This document shows positions 42,974 to 54,773 of a stretch of DNA of 64,000 nucleotides, in pieces. The position numbers and the translations under genes are program-made. Location: positions 1,116,001 to 1,180,000 of the forward strand of contig SPDT01000005.1 in the NCBI GenBank assembly GCA_008477525.1. The letters are read 5' to 3'. The notes under the pieces are model-generated. The model worked only from the letters and a program-made list of their open reading frames with translations. It searched no databases and was not told the DNA's origin. Source of the stretch: Hypomyces perniciosus. Taxonomy: Eukaryota; Ascomycota; Sordariomycetes; Hypocreales; Hypocreaceae. Position 1 is the stretch's first letter. Each line of letters starts with the position of its first letter.

Positions 42974-45100
42974 ATGAAATATCTCGTAGAGCATCTGGTC
43001 GGGTCGATGCCGACCGCAATCCGCCCGCCATCATGGCTGGGTAACCAAAAGCAAGCGCTGTTGACACTGCTTTGGTGGTTTACCGTTAATTGTCTCACTG
43101 CTAAAAACCCCAGGGACAACTTTTGTCGGAGATATGCGCATCAGACAACTGTCATCGATGATAAACTGTATATCGATGGTGGTTGGGTGAACTTTGACGA
43201 CTTCCAACAAGATCACAAAAATTATTCTAGTGAGTAAACCCGACGGGGTGACGTAGAGAGCGTGGATAACCCAACAATAGAGATACCTGGCTGGGATATC
43301 ACGACCTCAATAAGCTTGTCGACAGACCTAGCGGCCCCTGGCCCGATCTCAACATTAGCTTGAACAAGAATGACAGGCAAGTCAACTCTTGGAACTCAAA
43401 ATGCTGCTTTACGGAAGCCATATCCACTCCCTAGGCGATGACAATGAAGCCCACATTTACGCCTGAGATTCATCAGTTGGAAAGATATACTGACCCAAAT
43501 TTATAGCATACCGACAGTTTATGGGGGAGTCCTCTGGGGTGATGACGTTAATAAGAGATTTTACCTCTTTGGCGGCGAAAGAACTGTCGGTTCTCCAAAA
43601 GAGCCCTATCGTCTTCTCAGCTACGATATTCTTAACGACGAGTGGGATGACTTTGGATCGCCCAATATGAGCCCTCCGCCAAATATTGCCTCGTATGGCG
43701 CTGGTGTAGGTGTATCGGAGACTGGTATGGGTTATTACTACGGAGGGTGGATAAGCAATACTTCCATGGATGGGTGGACTCAGCCGCGAACGATGAGCCC
43801 GGATTTCTACACGTACTCCTACGACACACAAAAGTTCACTCGGGCAGCTACCATTGGCACGGATCCGAGAGCCGAAGGTGCAATGGTATGGATTTCGGCT
43901 GGCGATAAACTTGGGCTGCTCGTATACATGGGAGGTATTATCAGCCCATTTGATAATGACACAACAACTCCCCAACCTTTTGACGAGATCTTTGTGTTTG
44001 ATGCCACGGGCAACTCATGGTCAACTCAAAAGGCGACCGGAGAGATACCACAAAACAGACGCCAATTCTGTATTGACGTGGCCTGGGCACCAGACAAGTC
44101 AAGCTTCAACATGTAAGTGCCGATGCCATCCTCCATGATATAAAGCGTGATACTAAATAAGTAAAAAAGCTACCTCTGGGGAGGCCTGAGTGTACCACCC
44201 CCGGTCGTGAACGCTACCTCGTTTAGCGACGTATACATTTTGACCCTCCCCTCATTCATCTGGGTCAAGGCCTATCCTGATCATCATGGAAACGCCACGC
44301 TGGAACCACCATATCGTCATTACAGTGCTTCCTGTAACATGGTCAAGTCGATGTCGCAGTTGTTCGTCATCGGCGGCACCTACACGGACACTGATGCCTG
44401 CGATCTCGCCTATGACGCATGGGCACAGCACAACTTTTGGACTGGGACGAGCCAGAACGCTGGCGATAATACGAAAAAATATTGGGACTTATATGACCCC
44501 AACGTGACCACCAACGTCGTTCCTACTGATGTCTACAGTGTTGTTGGTGGTGATAAGTACGGCGGAGCGACACTTGTGGGACCCAAGGATGGATTTGACT
44601 CGGGTAACAAGCCCCTCCAAGATCTGCTGGGACGAAGACCGTCAATTGCAGCGCGCTCGCCAACACGCCACGTTCCGGCTGCGACCAACTCGTCGACACC
44701 GAAACTGACCCCTCCAGGATCGGGGCTCTCTACCGGCGCTATCATCGGCATCGCCATTGCCAGCGCCGTGGGGTTAGCGCTTGTATTATTCGTGTGGCTC
44801 CATATAGGCAGGAAGGTCGTCCGTCGTCGAGAGGAGCGGCGCCAATCGAGCATGACGCAGCCTTCATACTACACTCGATTTAGTGTTGGTAGCACGGCCG
44901 CAGCATCCGGCATCAGCCCACAAACGTCCATGGGACCTTGCGAGATAGGGTCCCGTATGGAAAGTTCGGAATTACCGAGCCCGTTGCCGCCCTTTGAGCT
45001 TCCTGCTCAACAATACGGCAGCATAGATGTTGCCAATCCATCTCCAGGCCATTCTCCCCCTCACGTCCCTAGCTTGATGCCAGAAGCGCACATGCTATGA
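42974..45100 (+). CDS. Kelch-repeat membrane protein
   Basis: Four exons: 42974-43233, 43281-43376, 43507-44112 and 44170-45100, giving 630 aa (619 if the ATG at 43007 is used, which places a hydrophobic stretch, ALLTLLWWFTVNCLTA, as a signal sequence). Intron 2 (43377-43506, 130 nt) uses a GC donor, AG|GCAAGT. Kelch blades are clear: KLYIDGGWVNF, KRFYLFGGERT, GMGYYYGGWISN, LGLLVYMGGI, SYLWGGLS and QLFVIGGTY. A Ser/Thr/Pro-rich stalk leads to one transmembrane helix at about 510-533 (GAIIGIAIASAVGLALVLFV) and a basic, Pro/Ser-rich cytosolic tail. The likely topology is an extracellular propeller and cytosolic tail. Members are common in fungi with unknown ligands. Confidence 0.82.
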
Positions 45101-46034
45101 TTTTCCTAAGGCTCATTCTTTTTAGGGCCCCCCTTTGGGGCTGAGAGGAACTTGTTGATGAAGCTATTACCTATTAGGGGTGATAATTGACGTATGCCAG
45201 TGGCGTTTCGTGCTTGGGGTTTAGGCTGATTGGGTTATGCACAGTGCATCTATCCGAGGCAATAGGTACATGTAACAAGTGGTGTGGTGTACTGGGTGTC
45301 GTGTGTTAAATATAATGTTTTTTTGGGAGGTATAATGCTTTTCCCCCCGATAACATGATTGATTTGATGGTATGGGTGAAAGGGGGTGAAGTGGATAACT
45401 GAGAATTTATTGATTCTGTCTTAATGAATATTGTCACAGCTTTAGGCTGGGAGTCACAGTACGGCTGGTGGATAATGGCAGCGCAACATGCGATGTTTAC
45501 GTTGAAGGGATACCAGCTCAGAAATCTAAATGACTAATAAAAGTAACGTCGTGATACAGTAGAGGCCGCAAAGAGTGTAAAGAGGACGGCGATTTCGCTC
45601 CCAACTGTAATATACTGGTAATCCATAGGCAAAATTGTAGCTTGTTCGTAGTACGTTCACACTTGGAAGCTTGTATGTATGTTTGAGATTATCTAGGATC
45701 GCTTCGTGTCGTTCGTATATTCTCACTTTCCCAAAAACGGATTGTTGATTGCCCGAGTGACTCATCATCACTCGCCAAGCTCTGTACTCATTGGCCCATG
45801 TAACCCATGGGTTGCATATTCGATGAAGCGAATCCTTTCACCAACACGTGATCGCCCCCTCAGCATCTCAGATCATTGAGTATAAAGGGGGGATTGTTCT
45901 CACTCTTGCGACAGAGTTCTCTATGATCTACGGCGTTGAGCGGTGGTCGAGGTTGTGCAGTGTGCGGATTTGTCGGATGTTGATAATGTTGAGGGTGTCG
46001 TGTAAGTCTGACTCCAACCCCCAACCCTTTGCTT
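45101..46034. other. Intergenic, no gene seen
   Basis: 3' flank of the kelch gene, AT-rich near 45300-45420. A minus ORF at 45526-45771 is unremarkable. Confidence 0.4.
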
Positions 46035-47163
46035 TCAGTTTTTCCTTCCGAATGATGAAATGGATTTCACTCGCCGTACCGAATCTTGTCTGTGGATAAT
46101 TCCAGGGCTCTTTGGTTTCGCCCTTTCCCTGATCTTACTTGTTGTTTCATCTACAAGTTGCACATCATTGATATAGCTGTTTGCTAATGGCATTGCATTG
46201 AGGACGACAGTTACCTCCCACCCTGAACATCCTCGATCGAGTCCCGAGCTTCCCGCCGAGCCTCTGTTCATTGAAGGAACCTGGTGAAGGTATTTCGGTG
46301 GTGCTTTACCTGGGTGATAATATTGGGACAGTCTCCCAACGACTTCCTCGTAACCCAAAAACTCGTGGTTTACACGCATTGGCTTGATAGTGCAAACCGA
46401 AAACTCTCCACGCAACATAACAGGGTATTGTTGAGGCAATGTTAAAAAGTTCAATTTGATCGTGAAAGTGTTTCGACCAGAGCTAGACAAATATCCAAGG
46501 GGAATCGTAGAATTGGCCTACCCCCGTGAATTCATCAAAATCCATATTCCATTCGATGTGGTAGATCGGTTTGGGTATTGTGCGATTGAAGTCCTGCCAA
46601 CTCGCTCGTGTTGCCCTGCCTTGTCCTTGACAGTGGCTGAGTAAGAGTAGGAGGCTGGACGTATCTTAGGATACTGGAGTGACTCAAAGCCTCCTAAGAC
46701 AGCGCCCAACCAACGAAGTTGGATTCGTAAAATAGCATTGGTCTGTGCATATGCATGAAGTAGACAATGCCCAGGAAAAGAGTAGAAAGGTGAGAATAAA
46801 CGTTGCTGCTATCTTGTTAATATAGAACTCACCCGCGGTTTTAATATAGCCATTTGTGCTTTGGCTCCGCGTCTCGATGGACAGTATTCCGAGTGCTTGT
46901 CGGTGTCAGATAAGCTTCAGCCGCACGACTTTGGCATTATAAACTCTCGTCCGTGAAGCAATCAGCTCTATCTGATGATTATCGCGAGAAGTCAGACTTG
47001 AGGTCATGCCCCACTTAATTCGCATTTGGTTAGTGGGATCGGGAGCTTTGGCCCGCGCCCCACGGATAATTATTTCTCCCCTCCATCGAGATTTTGGGCA
47101 AGCAACTTCAACATCAACACACTGGAGCGAGATAGCGATAGTCTTGGACGAAACACCCGCCAT
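46035..47163 (-). CDS. Possible unrecognised gene divergent from SmE
   Basis: Minus-strand ORFs at 47163-46906 (MAGVSSKTIAISLQ start; WRGEIIIRGARAKAPDPTNQ), 46709-46518 and 46490-46035 (RGEFSVCTIKPMRVNHEF, then NSYINDVQLVDETTSKIRER) read more like protein than random sequence, and donors or acceptors exist between them (GTGAGTTC near 46836), but I could not build one unbroken model. The first ORF starts 56 bp from the SmE start, which would make a compact bidirectional promoter. The family is unknown; it may be a pseudogene. Confidence 0.3.
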
Positions 47164-47219
47164 ACCCCTTCCAACGACACCGGTTTTATCCGCACTTAAT
47201 TCACGTATATTCAGCCATC

Positions 47220-48028
47220 ATGACTGGACGAGGTGGAGGCGGCGGTCGCCGCGTTTTGCTGCCCCCCATGTGAGCTTTTCTCGCTACCTGCCCCACCACC
47301 ATCGTGTGTTTCGGTGAAGAATGGGTGCTAACTTGGACCAGTAACATGATCTTCAAGCTTCTCCAGAGCGTGAGTTATAATGCTGCTGTTTGAGCGCACT
47401 CGTGTCGAAGACGTCGACGGGTTTCGAGAGACGCAAGGTGGAGACGAGGAACGAAGCGATGCAGGGACACCCTCCATGACGACCTCATTGATCAGAACCG
47501 ATGCTTTGATGGGGCGGTAATCGAAAGATTGCAATCGGAAAAGACAAGCCATCTACGGCATAGAGTTATTGCCCAAGACTTGGATCATGTGTTGATTCGT
47601 TCCTGTTCTGACAACCTCGCGTCTCCGGAACCCTGGCGGAATTAGCCATGCGTCTTGGACAATTGAGCTGCATTGCTTGAATTCTATGGAATATTTCTAA
47701 CTTGTGCAGAACGCAACTGTTAGCGTCTGGTTGTATGAGCAGCTGTCTATTCGCATCGAGGGAAAGATTCGAGTTAGTCTTCCGTGGTAGTAATTATCTC
47801 CTGTACTAACGCTATTCTGCAGGGCTTTGACGAGTTCATGAACCTGGTGATCGATGAGGCGGTTGAGGTTAAGCAAATCACCAAGACCAATGACAAGGAG
47901 ACACGGAAACCACTTGGTACGAATAATGGAGTGTTTCGTTCCGGGAGCGTGACACCGCTAACCTCTCCCTAGGACAAATCCTGCTGAAGGGAGACAATGT
48001 GTCTCTTATTCAAAACCTTTCAAGCTGA
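47220..48028 (+). CDS. SME1: Small nuclear ribonucleoprotein E (SmE)
   Basis: Five exons (47220-47269, 47342-47369, 47710-47772, 47823-47916, 47973-48028) join in frame to 96 aa, a normal length for SmE. Introns are 72, 340, 50 and 56 nt. After a Gly/Arg-rich start (TGRGGGGGRRVLLPPI), the Sm1 fold reads VSVWLYEQLSIRIEGKI, GFDEFMNLVIDEAVEV and the Sm2 motif LGQILLKGDNVSLIQNL. SmE is part of the heptameric Sm ring on U1, U2, U4 and U5 snRNAs and is needed for pre-mRNA splicing in the nucleus. The 28 nt exon 2 (INMIFKLLQS) is small but required for the family sequence. Confidence 0.93.
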
Positions 48029-48595
48029 ACGCACCAAAATCATCACTATCTACGCAAATTGACAAGATCTGTGCCTTGATTACTGTACTCTTGGACGACT
48101 GAGATCCATCGGGAGTACCCTATCAGCGGATAGGCTAGGCGTTCGTATATGCTGCACTAGGGAGGGGAAGAGAAAGATACCGGTTATGCTGTGGTGACCA
48201 GGAAGAACTATGGGGTCACCATGCGAGGTCAACATGCCATTGACGCTTGACGTGCGAATGGAGCTGCTCATATGGCGGGAAGACACCCAAGTTGAAGGCA
48301 TGCAAAACCCAGATTCACACAACGGCCCTGGTACGAAAGCCAGAAAGCCATAAAATACAACTCCAGTGAAATCTATAATGTCTAGCAATGTGATTGAGAA
48401 CCAGGCATTATAGTAGTAAAATTGCCAATTTGACATTCTATGCGGCTGCAGCTGGTCGTGGTGATATTTCCATCCGGTGTTTTGCCGAATCCACCCGGAC
48501 AGCTGGCGTCATACCTCGGAGAGAACCGAAATCAAGTCTGGGAGCTTGAAATACCAAAGCAACCTCGTAGGGGAGCATGTACAACACGCGCTGAG
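48029..48595. other. SmE 3' flank and MDM10 upstream region
   Basis: 567 bp between two plus-strand genes. Open frames on both strands here have no recognised features. The MDM10 promoter and leader should lie at its right end. Confidence 0.45.
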
Positions 48596-50067
48596 ATGCG
48601 CGAGTTTATGGACTATGTCCATAGTGCGTTCTACGAGGCGACGGGCTGGCGGCGCGACAACTCGTACGCCGCGCTGAATTCCACAACCGATGGTAAAACC
48701 TCACCCCTCCGACTTTGTTCAAGCATTTTTGCTGACTCTGTGTCTGCTCTACAGCCCTCCTAAAGTTCAAAACTCCTCTGGGATTGCGTCTCACTCTATC
48801 GGCGCTTGCAAGTCCGAACTTTGCGACCTCCTACCAGCTCGGGTCTGTTGGAGTTGTCGACGGCTCCATCTCGTACCTTTTTTCCTCCGTCCCGCTGCGA
48901 GTTCTTCTTACCCCTCAGTCTGAGAACGTGCCGCTTCCTGAGCTCCTACGATCATATCGACCCTTGACGCGCCTTACCCGACGAGACGACCCCTCGCTGA
49001 ACGGTCCAACCGATAATGATAAACCTAACTCAACGCTGCTATACGGCAGATTATACCTACCCCAGTCACAATTAGAAGCCTTGCTGGTAAGGCGGATATC
49101 TCCAGCGCTGCAGGTCCAGTTCAGTGCTGTATCAGGACAGCACCTAAGAAATGGAGGTACAGCACTCGGATTGGCACAGTACGACGTGGGGAGGTATGCC
49201 CTCGAAGGTCTGGCCTCCTCGGACGGTGGCCTTTTAGGCTTCAGAGGTGTATACAACTTCGGAGGCGATCTCAGCAAGAATGCTCCACCGGCACCTGTGC
49301 CGGAGAATGGGAATGGAGACAAGGAACGGATATACGGACGCTTCAGTACTGGCGGAGAGATTTATTACGGAACGCTGAATAAGTCTGGTGGAATCAGTAT
49401 CGGGGCGAGGTTCGCGACGTTGCCCGACCACAAGGGGACGCCGCTGTCCGCTACCCTGACGCTTAATCCGTTGATGGGGAATATTGCTGCAAGCTATGCG
49501 GTGATGGCAGGCAAGCATTGCAGTCTAGCTACACAGATGGAGTTCAATGTGTTCAGCTACGAGAGCGCATGGGCCGTGGGCATGGAGCTGTGGAGGAAAC
49601 CTTTTACTCGACCCGTCGAGGACGAGACACGTGGTGTGGACAATCCCCACAATGTGGGAAAGAATCCTGCTGCAGACATGTCTCCCAGTGGGGACCAGAT
49701 TCCTGCAACTGCTGACAAGACCCTTGGTGAGGTAAAACCAGGGGAACGGAGCTTTCAAGCAAAGTTGGAGTGGAGACTCGATGAACCAAAGAAACCGGAA
49801 GAGCGCAAACCCGATGTAGAGACCGTAACCGTACCGGTGCTGGTACCCGTGAAGGATACGGGAAAACAAGAGGGGCAGACGCAACAGCGGCAGGAGGAGG
49901 AATACGCCGGCGTGGTTAAGGCTCGGTTGGACCAGAACCTGCGGCTTGGCGTGCTATGGGAGGGGAGGGTCAAGTCCTTGCTGTTTAGCCTGGGCAGCGG
50001 GATCGACCTGCGGAACATGGACAAGCCATTCCGAACATTGGGGCTGGAGATACAGTTCTCATCATGA
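48596..50067 (+). CDS. MDM10: MDM10, mitochondrial outer-membrane beta-barrel (ERMES/SAM)
   Basis: Two exons (48596-48692, 48755-50067) flank a 62 nt intron (GTAAAA...CTACAG with GCTGAC branch) and give 469 aa. The N-terminus MREFMDYVHSAFYEATGW is characteristic of MDM10. Repeated amphipathic strands follow (TPLGLRLTLSALASPNFATS, RISPALQVQFSAVSG, GGISIGARFATLP, LTLNPLMGNIAASYAVMAGK) and the protein ends in a beta-signal-like strand (FRTLGLEIQFSS). A Pro/Glu-rich insert before the last strands is typical of filamentous fungi. MDM10 links ER and mitochondria in the ERMES complex and serves the SAM complex in outer-membrane protein assembly. Intact. Confidence 0.93.
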
Positions 50068-52115
50068 ATGGCATGGCTTGGTGTCGGTTTGGAAAACTGA
50101 CGTTGACGTGGTGGAAGCACGCTATGCGGAGTGACATAACAACATGACCGCTTTGATATTCACGGACACTCGCATTGACGATGATGGCCAAGCATTGGAA
50201 GCCATGTATGAGATGCATGGTTCCAGCCAACGAGATGCGGCCACTTACCAAGTTGCACATATGCAAGTACGACAGATGTCTGAGATGGTTACTGGACAGG
50301 GGATTATATGGAGAAACGCCAGTGGCAGCATCGTGTGTTTGTGTGCTCGTTAAAGTCGGTCCGCTTCCGCAAGCCTTCATATGCCATTAGGGTATATCAA
50401 CGGCATCATGTGGACATGGGAAGAACCAGTGAACGTCTTCTCCTGTGCACGCTTAGAGACAACAGGCTGTCATGCCCTGCGCAAAAGAGATAGAGTTACT
50501 CCGTAGTATAGAGTTATTTCTTTATTATATCAAGCCATGAACGAAAATGCCGCCCTATCGGACACTAGTAATAGTGCACCACTGACTGCACTACTCCGGA
50601 AGAAGACCGAAAAATGTCATCCGCCGTATCCGCTCCGTGCGCACCTTGATGGTCTCCCGGACGGCGGGAACCTTGATGGCGTCTGTTTTGCGCGGGGTGG
50701 GTGGCTTGTGCGGGTGGCGCGACCAATGAGAGGAGGTAGAATGACGGTAGGTGTGGCTGGGGCGACGGGCGTCATGATCTAAGATGATACGGAATACGTT
50801 TCTCGTGCTGCTGACTTTTACTAACCTCTCAGATAGTAGTACATCTTCCGTGATGTTCGGGAATCAATCTGTCTACGAAGTAGTACCGTGGAATATTTAC
50901 CATGATTACGGAGTACAGATTAGTACATTGCTAGTGGCACAGAATTCACAGTGGCTACCTCATCAATGCCGGAAACCGTTATTTTGGTGCAGGGAGACTT
51001 GATTCATGTTCTTAGTCTTAGTGCCACACTCACACTCTCACTCGAGAAATCACCACACCGACATTCTCGCGATGATCAACTGTGTTGTATGCTTAAACAT
51101 GCCTTGTTTGCACATGCAGATAAGCTGAAGCCTAATAATGTATGCCATCTCGATGCACTCTCTTGGGGGCCGCATGTGCTTGTTGGTCCGCTATCTCAGT
51201 CACGATGGCCCATGAACGTAGGGGAGGGGAGGGGTCACGCTGAGTTAAGAAAGAGACCATCAAGGTTCTCGCGTCGTTGCAAGAGGCATGCGGGACCCGC
51301 TATACCGCTATCGCAAGAAGCTAGAACCACAACAAAGTCCTTTTCTCGCGTGAGCTTAGTGGGCGCAATTGCTGCTTCATCTTGCTTTTCGTGCCTTGTC
51401 CGCTATTCTCAAACGAGGGCTTCTCCCCGAAACACTGCGAGTTGCTTATGGCTTATTGCTTATTGCGGACACCGACGTCTCTCCCTTGAATTCGACAATC
51501 GCTCACTGGCTCCGTGATTGGCACTTGCGAGTGGTGCAAACCTCGATCGACCACTTCGTCTTCCACGCTTTCGACAGTCTGCGGCGTCTCCGCGTAGCCT
51601 TAAACACGACGAATCCGAATAAAAGCTTCTGAACCCTGGGGTAGTCCTTCTTATCACCTCTGGGCCACTCCCTCCTTGCGTCGCCCGTGCTTGCCATAGC
51701 CCCAAAGACTCCATCCAGTAAACTCGTATCTTCGAGAACGGCGGCATTGATAGTTTCACTTTCCTCCTTTACATCTCTTTTCCGAGATTCAATCTCCTCA
51801 CCATCCCGATATCGTCTAGGGTCCGCTTCAGCACTGAGACAGCCTCGTGGCTAACGGTCCCGTCAAGTGGATTCAAGACCCATCGCCCGTCCATCAAGGT
51901 GGTGGTGACCTTATCCTTTAAAGAATAAAAGCACCTCATCACGGCATATTTCCTCGCTCACACTTCGACGACACCAAGGAGCTGTTGACCGGCTTTGCGA
52001 TCGATCAATCCATCGAGGACCTCAGTGCCCACGCTTCTCTACCTTGCTTTGGACGACCAGGATACCACCACCACTCTTATTTCTCTTCGACACAACAGCA
52101 TCCAAGTAAATCATC
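50068..52115. other. Intergenic region upstream of the zinc transporter
   Basis: About 2 kb. A minus-strand frame at about 50590-50700 reads HPHKPPTPRKTDAIKVPAVR and ends FFGLLPE, which looks coding but has no visible start. Palindrome halves occur at 50500 and 50908. Plus-strand ORFs at 50951-51632 have no family features. The long pyrimidine-rich leader before 52116 (for example near 51760-51800 and 52070-52100) probably belongs to the transporter mRNA. Confidence 0.4.
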
Positions 52116-53228
52116 ATGGCAGACACCGGGGCAGACGACATAGTAGCAGATGTCTGCAATGGACAGGCTGCTGACATCAGTAACCAAGGATTGCGGATTG
52201 GTGCCATCTTCATCATTCTGGCCGCAGCGCTGTTCGGTGCTCTGGCACCGGTCTTGCTGGCTCGGCAACACAAGATGCATGTTCCCAAGCTCACCTTCTT
52301 CATCTGCAAATACCTTGGTACAGGTGTCATCATAGCAACCGCTTGGATGCATCTGTTGGCTCCAGCAATCGACAATCTGTCGGACCCTTGCTTAGAACCA
52401 CAACTCGGCCACTATCCTTGGGCCTTGTGCATCGGCCTGATGACCGTCATGGTCATGTTCTTTGTCGAACTCGTTGCCACGAAGCTCGCTGGAGACGACG
52501 ACTCACATAGCCACTCCGTGAGCTCCGACGCCGACTCTGATCCGTCCGTGGATATCCTGGCACTTAAGAGGCCAGAACAAACTCAAGTCGCAGAACCATG
52601 CCCACATGACATTGAGAGTCATGGCGCACTTCGAGGACCCGATCCCACGACCATCCCAGGCCGCCCTGACGACGTTAGCTACCCACCTGGTGGCGAGGAT
52701 CACCTAGCACACGGTCGCGAACACAAAGACGGTGACTCGCATGGTGGTCTTGCCGGCCAGCTCACTGCCATTTTCATCCTCGAATTCGGCGTCGTTTTCC
52801 ACAGTGTCTTTATTGGACTTACTCTTGGTACCACGGATGAGCTTGTCATTCTGCTCATCGTCCTCGTCTTCCACCAGCTGTTCGAAGGTCTCGGTTTGGG
52901 CTCTCGGCTGGCCACTGCGCCCTGGCCTAGTGATAAGGCATGGTTACCTTATGCCCTCGCCTTTATGTTTGCCGTTTCGACTCCTATTGGCATTGCTGCT
53001 GGCATCGGCGCGAAACCGCAGAATGCTAGCACGCAGAAGCTGGTGAATGGCATCTTCGATGCCATTAGTGCCGGAATTCTGATGTATACTGGACTGGTCG
53101 AGCTTCTCGCCCACGAGTTTATGTTCAACCCGCATATGCGCAAGGCACCGTTGAAGACTCAGCTCTTCGCCTTTGGCTGTGTGGCTCTCGGAGTGACCAT
53201 CATGGCGGTGTTGGCCAGATGGGCGTAA
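52116..53228 (+). CDS. ZIP-family plasma-membrane zinc transporter (ZRT1/ZRT2-like)
   Basis: One exon, 370 aa. Eight hydrophobic segments are visible. The signature HSVFIGLTLG (H229) and the HQLFEGLGLG motif (H253-E258) mark transmembrane helices 4 and 5, where metal passes. The loop between helices 3 and 4 is rich in His and Asp (DDDSHSHSVSSDADSD, HLAHGREHKDGDSHGG), as in yeast Zrt1/Zrt2 and Aspergillus Zrf transporters. The protein imports Zn2+. The ATG at 52116 has a good context (AAATCATCATGG). Control by a Zap1/ZafA-type factor is likely from the family, but I did not identify a site. Confidence 0.92.
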   Translation: MADTGADDIVADVCNGQAADISNQGLRIGAIFIILAAALFGALAPVLLARQHKMHVPKLTFFICKYLGTGVIIATAWMHLLAPAIDNLSDPCLEPQLGHYPWALCIGLMTVMVMFFVELVATKLAGDDDSHSHSVSSDADSDPSVDILALKRPEQTQVAEPCPHDIESHGALRGPDPTTIPGRPDDVSYPPGGEDHLAHGREHKDGDSHGGLAGQLTAIFILEFGVVFHSVFIGLTLGTTDELVILLIVLVFHQLFEGLGLGSRLATAPWPSDKAWLPYALAFMFAVSTPIGIAAGIGAKPQNASTQKLVNGIFDAISAGILMYTGLVELLAHEFMFNPHMRKAPLKTQLFAFGCVALGVTIMAVLARWA

Positions 53229-53939
53229 TTTTATCCCTTTTCTTTTTATGTGTTCATTATGATAGACGATGGGAACTTCCAGGAAACGGCGGATTGGATC
53301 ATGTCAAAATGGTGGTTAGCACTGCAGTCTGTACTGGGCCGTAACAACGGCAAGAATACCCTAGCAATAGACATTTCGGTTAGACTTTTAATTCGGGGAC
53401 TTTTAAAAGCAATCCGAACACGTTCTTTGACTTGATCCCCTGAGTTGTGGTGGCGCAAGAATGTATGAGTCAAAGTTCTCTGTGCAACTAACTGATGGGT
53501 TCGTCGATCCGTGTTCAATAGCAGATTAGAGTATGAGCTTCGCCAAATGAACAGCAGTAAAGGTTTATATATAAAAAAGCGAGAGGATAGCCCCAAAGAA
53601 ATTCATTCTTGACTTTGCCTGGCCGTTTGTGTCTGTCATCTGTCTCTTGTTGACACGCATTGTCAATATGGAGCTCACGGCATCCTCCGGACACCCCACA
53701 TATCCAACAGTTCACAACAGTCACGTGGCACGACAGTACTGTCCGTTCACACGGTCATGTCATTAGTCATCTTCGAAAATTCATGTGCGCTAGGGCCGCA
53801 AACCCTAGACCCGCGAAAAGCGCACTACCACCTTGGTGCATCAATCCAATCCACGACGAACTTCTCGACCCTCACGCCCAGACAACCGTCCACCCAGTGT
53901 CAACATCCTCCCCAACCAACCCCCTTCAATACCGCAAAA
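53229..53939. other. Zinc transporter 3' flank and RPS19 promoter
   Basis: 711 bp. No supported gene. The pyrimidine- and CCAAC-rich stretch at 53865-53935 is the likely RPS19 leader. Confidence 0.5.
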
Positions 53940-54773
53940 ATGGCCGGCGGAATCACCGTGCGCGACGTCGATGTAGGTCCTCCCTGAAAGAAGAAGTGAA
54001 ACAGAAGAAAAACGACGGAAATACAAGAACCTCTCGACGATCTCGCAACTTGGCCCCAAGAAGAAGAAAATTCCTCTGATGCTGCAATGGGCGCCGCCTC
54101 CCGGGCCGCAGCTGGGGATCTGAATTGAAGAAAACCATCTGCGTGCGCATTCCGGGTCGGGTCAGGCTTCGTTCCCATGGCGGTAGACGGGGCAAAATAA
54201 ATAAAAACTTTTTCTGGGATTAAGGGAGCAGGCGCGAGGGGGTCGCAAGACTTCTGACGACGGAATATTTGCTAATGGGTTTGTTTGATGTTTAGGCGCA
54301 AAAGTTCATCACTTCCTATGCCGCTTTCTTGAAGCGTCAGGGCAAGCTGCCCATCCCTGGTATGTTGATTGCCCTGTTCGTCGGGTTGGATATGGTTTGT
54401 TTGCTAACGCGGAACAGGTTGGGTTGACACCGTCAAGACTGGTCCTGCCAAGGAGCTCCCTCCTCAGGACATTGACTGGTTCTACGTCCGCGCCGCTTCC
54501 GTCGCCCGCCACGTCTACCTCCGCAAGACCGTCGGTGTTGGCCGTCTCCGCAAGGTCCACGGCACTGCCAAGAACCGCGGCAACCGCCCCTCGCACCACG
54601 TCGATGCCTCCGGCTCCGTCGACCGCAAGATCATGCAGGCTCTTGAGAAGATTGGCGTCCTGGAGCACGATGAGGAGAAGGGTGGCCGACGCATCACTCA
54701 GTCCGGCCAGCGGGATCTGGACCGAATTGCCCAGACCACCGCTGAGGCCGAGGAGGAGGAGGATGACGAGTAA
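53940..54773 (+). CDS. RPS19: 40S ribosomal protein S19 (eS19)
   Basis: Three exons (53940-53972, 54296-54359, 54418-54773) encode 150 aa. Introns are 323 and 58 nt; a long first intron close to the ATG is common in ribosomal protein genes. Motifs: AGGITVRDVD-AQKFITSY, FLKRQGKLPIPGWVDTVKTG, KELPPQDIDWFYVRAASVAR, VGVGRLRKVHGTAKNRG and GGRRITQSGQRDLDRIA, ending in an acidic tail. The codon pattern is strongly biased to C-ending codons, as expected for a highly expressed gene. It assembles in the head of the 40S subunit. No snoRNA was recognised in the long intron. Confidence 0.96.

Noticed and set aside
47328..47552. Minus ORF inside SmE intron 2
   Set aside because: No recognised features; the intron is needed to connect conserved SmE exons.
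53973..54295. Intronic snoRNA in RPS19 intron 1
   Set aside because: Only weak C/D-like strings; no convincing box pair or guide stem.
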